A stretch of DNA of 64,000 nt from Bretschneidera sinensis. Taxonomy: Eukaryota > Streptophyta > Magnoliopsida > Brassicales > Akaniaceae. A model generated the notes under the pieces. It was given only the letters and a program-made list of their open reading frames with translations. It did not search any database and was not told the DNA's origin. Made by a program: the position numbers and the translations under genes. How positions within the stretch are numbered: position 1 is the first letter of the stretch; every line of letters begins with the position of its first letter. Where the stretch lies: contig CM043698.1 in assembly GCA_023935145.1 (NCBI GenBank), positions 148,019,125 through 148,083,124 of the forward strand, written 5' to 3'. Positions 9,652 through 20,812 of this stretch are shown one piece after another.

Positions 9652-10480
9652 TTTCTTCATTTGATCTCTGATTTTTATTCATCTTGGTTTTCTTAATTTT
9701 TCCTTTCAATTTAAGTTTTTAATTCTCCATTCGATGCTGATTTTGTTCATTTAGCTACTTATTTGATCTCTGATTTTTTTTTTTTTTTTACCATTTTTGG
9801 TTCTTCAATTTTCAATTTTTTATCCACTTTTGTTCTTCAACTTTTAATTTTTATCCATCAATGGGTTCTTTCTATGCATATATTTTATTTTTTCAGTTAT
9901 TTTCTCCTTCCTTCTTGATGGTTTTGTTCATTTTAGAGTTATATGTTAACTCTTCTGATTTTGCTGGTTGCTGCCATCTCTCTCTCTCTCTCATTAATGG
10001 GTTTGCTCATTTTACATTTGCATGCAACTATTAATATTTTTTTTTTTCTGGTTTCTACCAATTTGGTCTCCTTTTTATTTTTATTTTTTTTTCTCTTATT
10101 GAATCTATTTTAAGGTTTTAATACTCCATTCAATGCTGATTGGTGAGGAAAATCTCAGTGATTGATCAATTAGTAAGTATTTTAATGTTGTTGTTGATTT
10201 GATCAGTGTGTTCTTTTGTTGTTTTGGTTACTTATATATGTATTTATGGTGTGATTATGTTGTAGCATGATAATTAATTCTGATGCTTCATGTTGGGTTC
10301 TTGAATTAACTTTTAAGGGGGGTTTTCTGGTATTCTCAATTGATCTGTTGGCTGCAAAGTTGCTGTTGAACTTATTGCTCAAGTCTGCTTAGAATTAGTG
10401 TTGTTTTTTGCAGCTTGGTAGATCACTTCTCAACCACCTGAAGGTTTAAAATTGGCCATAAACCATCAGCTCGAAGGTTT
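9652..10480. repeat. X block, truncated, after U6 copy 2
   Basis: The sequence matches the X block up to CATCAGCTCGAAGGTTTAAAA near 10484, then switches abruptly into sequence of the P2 block (matching about 7826 onward). The join lies in a short shared GGTTTAAAA-like stretch. This deletion or exchange placed U6 copies 2 and 3 only 2.2 kb apart. No gene is seen. Confidence 0.75.
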
Positions 10481-11687
10481 AAAACAATAGTTTCATTCTT
10501 GAAAAAAATATAGTTTCCTTATACTTGGTGGAGGTTAAAATCAATCCGTTTGGTTCGCGATAAGATTTAAGCAAGGTTAAAGTAGTAATCTATACATCTC
10601 TTGTTTGATTTAAAAAATTGACTTAGTTTATTTCATTCGAATCTCACGTTTGATTAACAAAATTAGACAAAAATTAAATGATAAAATTTCTGTAAATTTA
10701 GTCATTGATAACCATAGTAAAAGCAACGCGTTCGAAGCGTCGCGCTAACCGCATTAAAGAAATACAAGAGAAATGAGTAAAACAAGAAAGTCCAGATTTT
10801 TTAAATGTCTTTTTTTTAGCTTTATATCAAAGACTAAAAGATATATTAGAAAATTGGAGAAATAGATAGTGATAATTAGAAAATTCGAGCTCGAATGAAC
10901 AATTCAAGGTTTGAGCTCGAACTCGAAATAAATTTTTGAGTTCGATTTGAACTCAAGCTAGAGTTCAAGTCCTTTTATTTTGCATCGAGCCGAGCTCGAA
11001 CACCTTAGTATTTGAGCTCAACTTGGCAGTCCACCCCTACTTATTGACAACTAAACGATAGATTAGACTAAATTATGATTTTACTCTCTGTACTTTGAAG
11101 GTGGGTCTATTTCAATCCCTAATATTTCAATTGTTCTAATTAGGTACACCAACTTCATCAACTGGTCAATTTACTCATTTTTCTTCCAAAAAAAGTTAGA
11201 TTGAATAAATATTCATGTAAACGTCATAGAAGCGTTAAAGTAGACATCACTTAGACCAATGGAGTAGAAAATTTAAGATTAATCAACTCTAATTTATTTT
11301 ATGATCACCATCTCTATCTAATTTATCAACTAAACTAATGTTTCTCATTTTTAACTTGGTGACTATAAGGCATCTCACTCTAAATTAGAATTGCCAACGG
11401 AGAAATAAGATGAAAACGTGTAAATCCCCAAATTGACCCAAATGTGAGATGGATAGCTTACTACAGCCATCAGATAGACCCAAATCCAATGCAGACAATG
11501 CTTGAAACGAATAGAACCGATGGCCAAGCTAAGAAGCTACTGTTGCATTGGGCCATTAGTTGTTGCCTATGCGACTGATAGAAAGAGGTGACCACAAGAC
11601 CCACATCCCAAAAACGTGAGAGTAGCTTACAATGTCTAGTTAGGATGACGCAATTTGTTCAATGCTTATAGCTAGAAGTGAGTCGAA
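10481..11687. repeat. P2 block, second copy, before U6 copy 3
   Basis: Matches 7826-9484 but lacks the roughly 400-bp segment found at 8218-8640. It contains the GAGCTCGAA/GAGTTCGAT-rich stretch at about 10890-11010 and the T1 upstream flank. No gene is recognised. Confidence 0.65.
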
Positions 11688-11731
11688 TCCCACATCGTCT
11701 GGTTACGTAAAGCATGAAGCACTTATTAATA
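11688..11731 (+). promoter_or_regulatory. U6 copy 3 promoter: USE and TATA (T1 type)
   Basis: USE TCCCACATCG at 11688-11697 and TATTAATA at 11724-11731, 26 nt apart, both intact. The promoter looks competent even though the transcribed region has changes, including the first nucleotide. Confidence 0.85.
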
Positions 11732-11752
11732 TAGACGAGAGCAATTAAACTT

Positions 11753-11772
11753 TTCCCTTCGGGGACATCCGA

Positions 11773-11804
<32 letters not shown>

Positions 11805-11854
11805 GGCCCCTGCGCAAGGATGACACGCATAAATTGAGAAATTGTCCAAATTTT
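11753..11854 (+). ncRNA. U6: U6 snRNA, copy 3 (variant, possibly pseudogene)
   Basis: Full length with three changes by eye: the first nucleotide is T instead of G, and the 3' tail reads AAATTGAGAAATTG instead of AAATCGAGAAATGG. The first change removes a purine start site and the closing pair of the 5' stem-loop. The ACAGAGA box and AGC triad are intact. The promoter is good and the T-run terminator is present, so transcription is possible but the RNA would be a variant. The Y block lies downstream. Confidence 0.85.
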
Positions 11855-14367
11855 TTTCTTAATTTTTTCTCCATTATTGTTCTTCAATTTTTTTTGGTTC
11901 CAATATCTGATTTTTAACCATTATTGTTCTTCAATCTACAATTTCATCCATCAGTGGTTTCTTTCCTTGCAGGTTCTTTATTGCTATATTTTATCTTTCA
12001 GGTATTTTCTCCTTCCTCAACATTCCCTTTGTTCAATTTACAGTTGCATATCAACTCTTGCTGGTATACAATTTTGGCTTCCCCCACCCCCTAATTTTTG
12101 GAAATGTGTTGAGAAGTTTGAAATATCGAATTCCATTGTGATAAAATTTTCATGTCTAGATCAACAAGTCGGTATTTTATAAAATCATAAGCATTGACAC
12201 TAGGGAAAAATCCCTGAGCTATATAAATTCTCAACAAAGTAAAAAGGCAAAAACAATGTTACTTGGAAAGTCTATAATTACCTAATTGGTAATGGATTGC
12301 TACCCTTTATGCTCTTAATCAATTGAAAAGAAAAAAAAAAGGATGGAAAAAAAGAAGAGAAAGTGTATTGATTTTGCAGATATTGCATGAAAAATATGCT
12401 TCAAGCTACTGTTGCAAGATATATTGTTGTCCTGTCACAAGAACGCCTTTTGTTTTTCTAATTGGTTCATGTTCAAATGGTAGCTACCTTGCTTTATGTG
12501 ATCTTTCTGGAGGATTCACTTGTTCATATTTTTTTAAGAGATATATGATGTTGTTATCTCGTGTCAACTGTGTAATCCAATTAAGGCTTTATAGTTGGAA
12601 CCTATGTTACATGGAATTGTGTATGAGTGTTAGACTCGTCTATTTTAAATTTTTTTTGTAAATTTTCTTTAACTTGGAGTGTCGGAGTATCATACTCTTG
12701 TCCAAGTGTCGAGAGTCCGACACGGGTATAGCAGAATAAAGTGAAGAGTCCATGTAACATATGTTGGAACTTGGAAGCGAACCAAATCCCACATCGATTA
12801 ATTGTTTCTTTGCCTTTTGGGTATTTAGAACAGCTTGGAAAAAAGATAGGTTTTGGCTAGCTTGTTGAATTATATGATCTTGTGGGATTTTGGTTAGATA
12901 CATGGAGGAAGAAGTTCCTTTTGTAAATAAATACTGGATGGTATTGTATCCCGCTTTCCTAGAATTCAAGGAAAATCAATAGCTCAGATTGACAAGTGCA
13001 GAAGCCATCTTGGACTACCGTTTAGCTCTGATGTTTGTTAATCTTTACAAATGTAATGTCTTATTTAGATTCTGTCATTCCCCTGCCCCTGTCTCTGCCC
13101 CCTTCTTCGATCCTTTCGTTTTCATGTTCTGGTACAAACTTTGACATACATGAATATTCATATGCAGTTCTCATGGTCAAAGGAGTGCTCAAGTTGTAAA
13201 TGATACTCTTCAAGATCTCTAATAGGTTCAAATGGTTTTGCAAATAATGCACGCGGAATAGGATGGAGAATGAATCTTCGGGTGTTTGTATCCATTTTTC
13301 GATGAAAAATCTGGAAACTGTGCCTTTGATGAAGAGCCCCAAAAACGGTGCTTTGGATGAGGAAATTTGACTGCTTTTCATATCTCTTCAGGCAACAGTT
13401 TTCATTATTATGCTGCCTGCATAGTTGCTGTTGAACTTATTGCCAAGTATTCATGTTTTTTTGCAGCTTGGTAATACACTGTTCAACCATTTATAATGGC
13501 CCAAACCATCAGCTCGAGGCATATAATCTTATTGAGCTGCCCATAAGGGAAAATAGGATGCAGAGACAGAGAGAGATGTGCAGCAGAGCCCTGGTTTGAA
13601 ATGCAGCTACCTTAAAAAATCTAACCCTAACTTATCCAAAATTCAGGTTGAGCTCAGATTGGATCGGATTAGCTTATCTACAACTCAATATTTAGTACTC
13701 AGAGAAATTTAAACTACTTGTTATTTGTCAGCTTTCATAGATGGACATTGTATTGGCAATTGGTTTATGAGTTCCAGATTTGTGCTTAGAACATTTAGCA
13801 ATTGTTGTTATTTTTGCTTTGTGATGGAATTCAGTTCACCTGCTCAAACTTTACTGATAATTATGTCATCTAATTAGCAGGGTTATGGGTTTATACTGAA
13901 TAATCTCAATTCGCATTCCACGTTGGAGACGTTTTTCATTTCTCCACCACGAGTGTCAAAAGGCAGTAGCCTATGTATCAATCCCATATCGTCTAGTTAT
14001 TGCGGCTTTAACCAACAGTTCTATTGGAATTATTTTGCCCTAATTCCAGCTTCATTGCTTGAGATCAAATTTCAAATTGTTGATTGGGTTTGGATATAAT
14101 GTTTAAGGTTGAGGTTTTGGATAGTAAGATATCATATTTGATTTTTCGATTTTATAATAACTCTCAGGAGATCGAATTTTTGAAATAATTTTTTGAGAAT
14201 TTAAGTTTTTTGACAATTCAAAACTAATTAAAAAAGTTCTTAAAGATCAACGAAGTAATTTTAAAGAAATCAAATTCATAAAATAATTAATCTTTTGAAA
14301 ATCGAAATATTTTGACGATTCAAAACGACAATAAAGTTCTTGAAAATCAACGTGACTTAATTATTAT
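11855..14367. repeat. Y block, copy 1: downstream spacer of T1-U6
   Basis: A non-coding block different from X. It recurs after U6 copies 6 (about 41925-42963 plus 48317-48970) and 8 (about 58024-60166). It contains a stray AATCCCACATCGATTAATTG, a USE-like relic without a TATA box or U6, at about 12785. It also holds a possible gene fragment at about 13170-13340, listed separately. The remainder shows nothing I can identify. Confidence 0.6.
13170..13340 (-). pseudogene. Unrecognised coding-like fragment, copy 1
   Basis: On the - strand a run reading FILHPIPRALFAKPFEP and LEEYHLQLE is shared with the copy at 59310-59480. There it continues in one open frame to SFDHENCI and a stop. The composition and the agreement between copies look like an old exon, but I do not recognise the family and no start or splice context is convincing. 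The reading frame around it in this copy is interrupted. It may equally be chance conservation from recent duplication. Confidence 0.3.
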
Positions 14368-14833
14368 GGGCATGTTTGGATAATGTTTTCGAAACAGTTT
14401 TCAAATTTTTTTTTCTATGTTTGTAAGCAGTTTTCAAAAGTAATTTTTTAAAAACTCCAAATTGGTGTTTTCTGACTTAATTTTCGAAAAATAGCCCTAA
14501 AATCAGCGTTCACTTTTTTATTTTATTCTTTAAATTTTAAAAATAAAATAATATTAATTGTTTTTAAGTATTTAGTAAATATAATAAAGAAAATTAATAT
14601 AGATTTTAAATTTAAACTCAAAACTAAAAATAATTACAAGATCTATCAAAACAGATTTCAAAATAAGATTATTCAAAAAATATTTCACTGTTTTCTGTTT
14701 TGGAAACAGTTTTAGAGTTACAGTTATCCAAACATATTTTTTGAAAAACACATTAAAAAATTATTTTCAGTTTTCATTTTAAAAACTTATTTTCGAAAAC
14801 TGAAAATAAAAAATTGTTGTCCAAACATATTCT
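14368..14833. mobile_element. hAT-like MITE, full copy
   Basis: The 466-bp element starts GGGCATGTTTGGATAA and ends TTGTCCAAACATATTCT, imperfect terminal inverted repeats with TATGTTTGGACAA as the complement. It is flanked by the 8-bp direct repeat ATTATTAT (14360-14367 and 14834-14841). An 8-bp duplication and short inverted ends fit the hAT superfamily. There is no coding capacity; the interior is built of TTTTCGAAAACTGAAAA-like inverted motifs. The paralogous site near 48930-48960 is unoccupied. A/T-rich flanks make the duplication call less certain than for the LTR elements. Confidence 0.72.
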
Positions 14834-14841
14834 ATTATTAT

Positions 14842-15330
14842 AAAGTTTTTTAAGTTTACAACCTTTTACCAAAGGCTGTCTATAGTCACAATAAAAGGCA
14901 GTAGTAGCCTATGTATCAATCCCATTTCGTCTAGTTATGTAAGGCTTTAACCAACAGTTCTATTGGAATTATTTTGCACTAATTCCAGCTTTATTGCTTG
15001 AGATCAAATTTCAAAAAGTTGACCGGGTTTTGAACTAATGTTTAAGATTGAGGTTTTGGACTATAAAATATTATATTTGATATTTTTGATTTTATAATAA
15101 CTCTTGTGAGGTCGAATTTATGAAATTATTTTTTGAGAATTTAAGTTTTTTTTAACAATTCAAAACTAAAGGTTATCTATGGTCACAATAAAAGCTGGAC
15201 CCATAGAAAGCCGGCATTAGGATTTATGACAAGAGGAGAAGACACGTCAAACACCTCAGTAGTACATGTGTGTGATGTGAGTTGAGGGCTAAAGGGTTTA
15301 CTATTCCTACTTAGTTAGAAGGGAACCGAA
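14842..15330. other. T2-type upstream flank of U6 copy 4
   Basis: Same type as 1-175, with GGACCCATAGAAAGCCGGC at about 15196. The 5' part also carries a second AATCCCATTTCGTCTAG, a decayed USE-like motif, at about 14920; a sister motif lies at about 13980. No gene is seen. Confidence 0.55.
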
Positions 15331-15373
15331 TCCCACATCGCCTGGTTAGTTAAACATTAAAGCCTTTATAAAC
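15331..15373 (+). promoter_or_regulatory. U6 copy 4 promoter: USE and TATA (T2 type)
   Basis: USE TCCCACATCG at 15331-15340 and TTTATAAAC at 15365-15373 with normal spacing. The promoter is intact, but the gene it served is split 33 nt after its start by the retrotransposon. A Pol III transcript would run from U6 into the LTR until the first T run. Confidence 0.85.
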
Positions 15374-15395
15374 GAAGACGAGAGCGGAGGAGTTT

Positions 15396-15428
15396 GTCCC
15401 TTCGGGGACATCCGATAAAATTGGAACG
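15396..15428 (+). pseudogene. U6: U6 snRNA copy 4, 5' part (nt 1-33)
   Basis: GTCCCTTCGGGGACATCCGA and the following nucleotides to GGAACG are perfect U6 sequence. They are interrupted at nt 33, just before the ACAGAGA box, by the Tat-type retrotransposon. The rest of the gene resumes at 27212. The last five bases, GAACG (15424-15428), are the target-site duplication. Confidence 0.95.
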
Positions 15429-16055
15429 TGTTGATGCCAAATATGTGCGTTGCTGAGCTGGAGGTTTAGACTATAGAAGTACCTGCACAGGGAAAGGGAG
15501 AGTAGCTATTGGTGTCGACGGAGGGGATGCCTCCGAGGATGCTTCGATGCTTAAGTTAGAGAAAGCTCAAAGTGTAAGTGTTTTCAAGTGAAAAACTAAG
15601 TGTCCTCTGGACTACTTACCAAGTCCCTTTTATAGAGTTTCGGAGGCGGTAGTGGGTCAGGGCGGCTGTGACAGGATACCCCAGCTGGGTTGGGTAATGA
15701 TGCCTATGAGGCCCAGCTAGGAAGCTGAGAACCGTTCAGTAGGGCTTTTGCCTTGCTGGCTTACTCCAAAGCCGTCTATGCGTTAAGACGGTGTTTTTCC
15801 CTGACGTCCCAACTTGGTTGGATAATGATGGTCTGGAGGGCGGTGGTGACGTGGAAGCCCAGCTGGGGGCCAAGATGCACTGAAGGGCGATGGTGACGTG
15901 GAGGCCCCGCTGGAGGCAATGATGCCCTGAAGGGCGGTCATGACCTGGATGTCCAACTGTCTGGGCCTGGATTGCCCGCGTGTCTTTTTGAACTCTGGGA
16001 TCACGATGATCCACGTGTCGTCATCCTATGGGAGAGTCGTATTATGGTAGTATCA
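15429..16055 (-). repeat. 3' LTR of the Tat element (left end)
   Basis: 627 bp, starting TGTTGATGCC and ending GTAGTATCA on the + strand. On the element's own strand a TATAAAAGGG promoter box lies at 15625-15634. It lacks a 16-bp repeat of GCGGTGATGTTCGGAG that is present in the right LTR. A related but shorter family member is the solo LTR at 36179-36638. Confidence 0.94.
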
Positions 16056-16073
16056 GAGGCGCCCCACTTCCTT
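16056..16073 (-). other. Polypurine tract of the Tat element
   Basis: On the - strand AAGGAAGTGGGGCGCCTC directly precedes the 3' LTR, the position where plus-strand DNA synthesis is primed. The non-coding element at 42964-48316 has a very similar tract, GAGGAAGTGGGGGGCCTG. Confidence 0.75.
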
Positions 16074-16165
16074 AAGTGCGGCACTGTGGTTAAGGAAGTA
16101 GCAGAACTAGGTTGGCGTTAGATCTTCTGCGGAGACGTGAAGTCTGGTCGAAATTGGCTCTAAGG

Positions 16166-18005
16166 CAAAAGAGAATGGACCGAGGACTTGTGGAATGACT
16201 CATCTCTTTGGCCAAGGACACCAGGGGTCTGAGAACAAGTGGGGCAAACCATCTCTTGAAAATAATGGGCCGAGGACCAGTAGAACAATCCCTCTCCTCG
16301 GCCAGGAATACCCTGGGTCCGAGGACACGTGGAGCAATCAATCTCCTCGGACCTTGAAGAGAGTGGGCCGAGGACTAGTGGAGCAATCCATCTCCTCGGA
16401 CTTTGAAGAGAGTGGGCCGAGGACCAGTGGAGCAATCCATCTCTTCGGCCAAGAATGCCATATGTCCGAGGACTAGTGGAGCAATCCATCTCCTCGGACT
16501 TTGAAGAGAGTGGGCCGAGGACCAGTGGAGCAATCCATCTCCTCGGCCAAGAATGCCATATGTCCGAGGACTAGTGGAGCAATCCATCTCCTCGGACTTT
16601 GAAGAGAGTGGGCCGAGAACTAGTGGAGCAATCCATCTCCTCGGACTTTGAAGAGAGTGGGCCGAGGACCAGTGGAGCAATCCATCTCCTCGGCCAAGAA
16701 CGCCATATGTCCGAGGACTAGTGGAGCAATCCATCTCCTCGGACTTTGAAGAGAGTGGGCCGAGGACCAGTGGAGCAATCCATCTCCTTGGCCAAGAATG
16801 CCATATGTTCGAGGACTAGTGGGGCAATCCATCTCCTCAACCAAGAATGCCATATGTCCGAGGACTAGTGGAGCAATCCATCTCCTCGGACTTTGAAGAG
16901 AGTGGGCCGAGGACCAGTGGAGCAATCCATCTCCTCGGCCAAGAATGCCATATGTCCGAGGACTAGTGGAGCAATCCATCTCCTCGGACTTTGATGCCAT
17001 ATGTCCGAGGACTAGTGGAGCAATCCATCTCCTCGGACTTTGAAGAGAGTGGGCCGAGGACCAGTGGAGCAATCCATCTCCTCGGACTTTGAAGAGAGTG
17101 GGCCGAGGACCAGTGGAGCAATCCATCTCCTCGGCCAAGAATGCCATATGTCTGAGGACTAGTGGAGCAATCCATCTCCTCGGACTTTGAAGAGAGTGGG
17201 TTGAGGACCAGTGGAGCAATCCATCTTCTCGGACTTTGAAGAGAGTGGACCGAGGACCAGTGGAGCAATCCATCTCCTCGGCCAAGAATGCCATATGTCC
17301 GAGGACCAGTGGAGCAATCCATCTACTCGGACTTTGAAGAGAGTGGGTCGAGGACCAGTGGAGCAATCCATCTCCTCGGACTTTGAAGAGAGTGGGCCAA
17401 GGACCAGTGGAGCAATCCATCTCCTCGGCCAAGAACGCCATATGTCCGAGGACTAGTGGAGCAATCCATCTCCTCGGCCAAGAATGCCATATGTCTGAGG
17501 ACCAGTGGAGCAATCCATCTCCTCTGACTTTGAAGAGAGTGGGCCGAGGACCAGTGGAGCAATCCACCTCCTCGGCCAAGAATGCCATATGTCCGAGGAC
17601 TAGTGGAGCAATCCATCTCCTCGGACTTTGAAGAGAGTGGGCCGAGGACCAGTGGAGCAATCCATCTCCTCGGCCAAGAATGTCATATGTCCGAGGACCA
17701 GTGGAGCAATCCATCTCCTCAGACTTTGAAGAGAGTGGGCCGAGGACCAGTGGAGCAATCCATCTCCTCGGCCAAGAATGCCATATGTCCGAGGACCAGT
17801 GGAGCAATCCATCTCCTCGGACTTTGAAGAGAGTGGGCCGAGGACCAGTGGAGCAATCCACCTCCTCGGCCAAGAATGCCATATGTCCGAGGACTAGTGG
17901 AGCAAACCACCTCCTCGGCCAAGAATGCCGTATGTCCGAGGACTAGTGGAGCAATCCATCTCCTCGGACTTTGAAAAGATTGGGACGAGGACCAATGGAG
18001 CTACG
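16166..18005. repeat. 49-bp minisatellite, about 37 units
   Basis: A tandem array of 49-bp units. All share GAGGACYAGTGGAGCAATCC and then ATCTCCTCGG, and differ in the last 19 bp: type A ends ACTTTGAAGAGAGTGGGCC and type B ends CCAAGAATGCCATATGTCC. A and B alternate irregularly. The left 150 bp is diverged and the centre is nearly homogeneous. Since 49 is not a multiple of 3, all frames read into one another, which explains the long apparent open frames on both strands. Tat-type elements are known to carry hypervariable tandem repeats in this 3' region. Confidence 0.93.
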
Positions 18006-18236
18006 GGAAAGTGTTTCGTGTCCAAGACGGCAGTTGAGGAGACACGTGGCCTTACCTGGGTAGCTGTCGCGTCATGTTACCTTGGAGTTTTAAACAGCAG
18101 TTTTAGGGAAAGCGGCGGCCACCTCGAGGGACGTAACGCCCCCTGGGAAAGCGCGTTGGTCGCTTGGGAATTCTAAAGAGTCCCCTTGATTCCCGCGACT
18201 GCATTAAATGTTCCTCGTTGGCCGTGCCCCTTCCCC

Positions 18237-18244
18237 TATATAAT
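18237..18244 (+). promoter_or_regulatory. Putative TATA box of the antisense gene
   Basis: TATATAAT lies in a GC-richer stretch about 270 bp before the first ATG of the antisense gene and just after the minisatellite. It points along the + strand, opposite to gag-pol. Position and sequence fit a Pol II core promoter. No transcript evidence is available from sequence alone. Confidence 0.5.
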
Positions 18245-18507
18245 GGGCTTGGGTTTCCCCTTCTTCCACACTCATACTATAATCTCCATTTGTTTTCAGA
18301 GAGTAGCTTTCCTGAGAGCCCTCGGCCTCGTCCCAATTGTGATTGTGAGTCCTCGTCCTCGTCCCTTCAAAGAGGAGCTTGGTGTGATCGTTGCGTTCGC
18401 GAGATCTTGGGAGGAACGTTCTTGGACATACACCGAACGTTTAGGAGGAATTCAAGTCCGAATCCTTCGGACTTCGGTGAGTTCGTGTTTTCTTTCATTT
18501 TTACATC

Positions 18508-20616
18508 ATGTCTTCTTCGTTTGATACATACCGCGATAGGCCTAGTAGTAGTAGTAACGGTAGGAGTAGTGTAGATGATACAAGTGGTAGCAGCGCCGAA
18601 GAAGTAGAGACGTCCTCGTCTTCTTCTGGGGGGAATACCCCCGTAACGGGTACGCCCAGGGCAGACCCCATGGCACTAGTGCCCTACATTCCTTTGGAGG
18701 TGGGGAGAGAACACCAGGAAGAGTCCTCGTCCGGCGAGGACACTCTTAGAGCGTTGACCGACATTAGGGAGACCTCGGCTGGAGAGGAGAGAGAGGAATG
18801 GAACTATACAGCCAACGAGATCCCTAGCCAACTGAGGGAGGAGGATTTGGAAGTGATAAGGAAGACGTACCGCATTCCGGGCGAGTATGATCTTCGGCTG
18901 GCCAGGGTGGGGGAGAGGGCCTGTGATGTCCTCCCTGACCGAGCCCCGTTCGAGCTCTGTGTGTACGAGCATCACATGCAGGCCGGGCTCCGGTTTCCCC
19001 TTCACCCTTACTTTTGTGCGATCCTTAGGTACTTTGATATAGCGCTGTGTCAGCTGGTGCCCAATTCGGTACGGCTGATCATGGCCTTTATCTGCGTTTG
19101 CTTAGAAGTGGGCCGGCCAATGACGATGGATATTTTCAAGGCCCACTTCTTGATCAGCCGGCATGGTCAGATAGGGTGGGTGGTCTTTAGTACTCGGCCG
19201 AAGAGGAGGTTGCTGAAGAAGACCCCTTCATCTATCAAGAGGTGGAAGAAGAATTTCTTTTTCATCCGATCTGCCGAGGACTTCGGCTTACCTCGTGCGT
19301 GGAGTATGGACCGCACCGGGAAATGCAAAAAGGCGGGCCTTCTTCCGTATTAGCAAGAGACGGTGAACACCATGGTGGCCTCGCCTTTGAACGTCGGGGT
19401 CTTATATGACAATGAAGAACTGGCCCGGCGAGGTCTTTGTTCTTCGTGCCCCGAGCCTTCGCTTGAGAGCGGTAAAGGCTTTGGTTTACCCTCTACTTTC
19501 TTTATTCTTATTTTTCATCGTTATCCCGTGATTTGTACTTACGCTTTTTCCTTCCTTTGTTTGTTTTGATCAGAGATGGAGGCGGCTGCCCGTGCCCGAG
19601 AGCATGCCAAGAAGTTGGCATTGGAGCAGAGGAGGTCGGCCCGGTCCGAAAAGCAAATAGCCTCGACTTCTCGGCCTAAGAAGAGGCCCCGAGCCCCATC
19701 TCCGGCTCCGATCGACTTGGGACTCCTCCAAGGCCACCGACCCAGTCAGAGACACCTCCGGTAAGTAGTGCCCCGACGCCGATCCCAATGACTACGGGGA
19801 CTCCCACTATTCCAGGCCCTAGCCAAAGGTCAGCTTCGGAGGCCTCGATCTTCATGCCCAACTAGGCCATCCGAACAGATGACTCTGTCTTCGCACATCC
19901 TCGGGTGGCGAGGGAACATCTGTTTAAGGGCACCCCCCCTCGTGACGTGGTTGAGTTGGGTTGAAAGACCACGAACTCTCTCTGTGCGGCGACCGAGGCT
20001 TTGGCTTCTCAGGTTAGATTCCGTTTTCGCTTTGCCTTACATTATTTTCGCCGAATTTTGTTTCACGCATGGCTTCTGGTGGCAGATGGGTGTTCTGGTG
20101 GGTGTGGCCACACGTCGATGCATGGAGACAGCGGAGCTTCTTGGGCGTACCCAGTGCCAGCTGGAGGAGAGGACAGAGGCCGTCTGCCGGCTGCAGGCTT
20201 CCTTAGAGTTTGCTATCCTGGCTAAAGCCGAAGCCGAAGCCACTGCTCGGACCGCTGTCGAGGAGGTAGAGGCCCGCCTTAGAGCCGCAGCGGAGGAGGC
20301 CGAGGCTCGTCTTCGCACCGCTACAGAGGAGGCTGAGGCTCGTACTAGGGCGGCCGTGGAGGAAGCCTTGGCGTCCTTCCAGAGTTCGGAGGCCTATCGT
20401 CTGGTCGTCGTTTCCGAGGGTGGCCAGCAGTACCTTACGGGGTTTATGGAGGCCAAGGGGAAGGCTGAGGCCATGTACCTGGAGCTTGACTTCTCCGCGT
20501 TGGACCTGCTGGGGCCCGAGGATGAGGAGCTACTGGCTTCAGATGATGAGCCCGCCGACGGACAGGACCGTGATGGGCGATCAGGCACGGGGTCTCCTGC
20601 CCTTGGAGATCAGTAG
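18508..20616 (+). pseudogene. Antisense extra gene: putative gypsy-type transposon family (Transposase_28-like), decayed
   Basis: Opposite to gag-pol and convergent with it. Exon 1 (from ATG 18508) encodes a Ser/Glu-rich N-terminus and then the domain often named 'putative gypsy type transposon' in plants (LREEDLEVIRKTYRIP, LPDRAPFELCVYEHH, GLRFPLHPYFCAILRYFDIA, ICVCLEVGRPMTMDIFK). A basic piece (SRPKKRPRAPSPAP) and a last exon with an EEAEAR coiled coil follow. Likely introns are 19473-19573 (GT...CAG) and 20013-20085 (GT...CAG, phase 0). Damage: a stop at 19351-19353, a frame change near 19715, and stops at 19863 and 19962. The gene ends with an acidic tail. Its role in Tat elements is unknown. 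Confidence 0.72.
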
Positions 20617-20812
20617 GGCTTAGGTTGGGGGCACTCTGTCGTAGCCCCTTTTTTTCGTGTTGTTTTGGCCCAGCCAGTTTTTGTGTTGTCTTTTGAGGCT
20701 GCTGGTGCCCTACTTTGCCTTGGTTTAGGTTTTTTGTTTTAGTCGGCAGAAAGATGTAAGTAAAGTCTTTAATATATATGAAACAAGACTGTTTACATAA
20801 GCGCAACGCTAT

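Noticed and set aside
12780..12800. TCCCACATCG at about 12787, 42890 and (changed) 58938 as further U6 promoters
   Set aside because: No TATA box at 26 or 33 nt and no snRNA sequence follows. They are isolated USE-like motifs within the Y block.
13822..13907. Possible C/D-box snoRNA (GTGATGGA ... ACTGA, conserved at about 59622)
   Set aside because: The C box is off consensus, no terminal stem can be formed, and C' is not convincing. Conservation is explained by the recent duplication.
16620..17882. A 420-codon open frame on the - strand in the minisatellite (and several on the + strand)
   Set aside because: The 49-bp period makes every frame feed into the next, so long frames without stops appear on both strands. 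The peptide is only a 49-residue repeat with no recognisable domain and no start context.
18164..18574. A 136-codon + strand frame before the antisense gene of the Tat element
   Set aside because: It overlaps the presumed TATA box and leader, resembles no family, and the frame starting at 18508 carries the recognisable domain.
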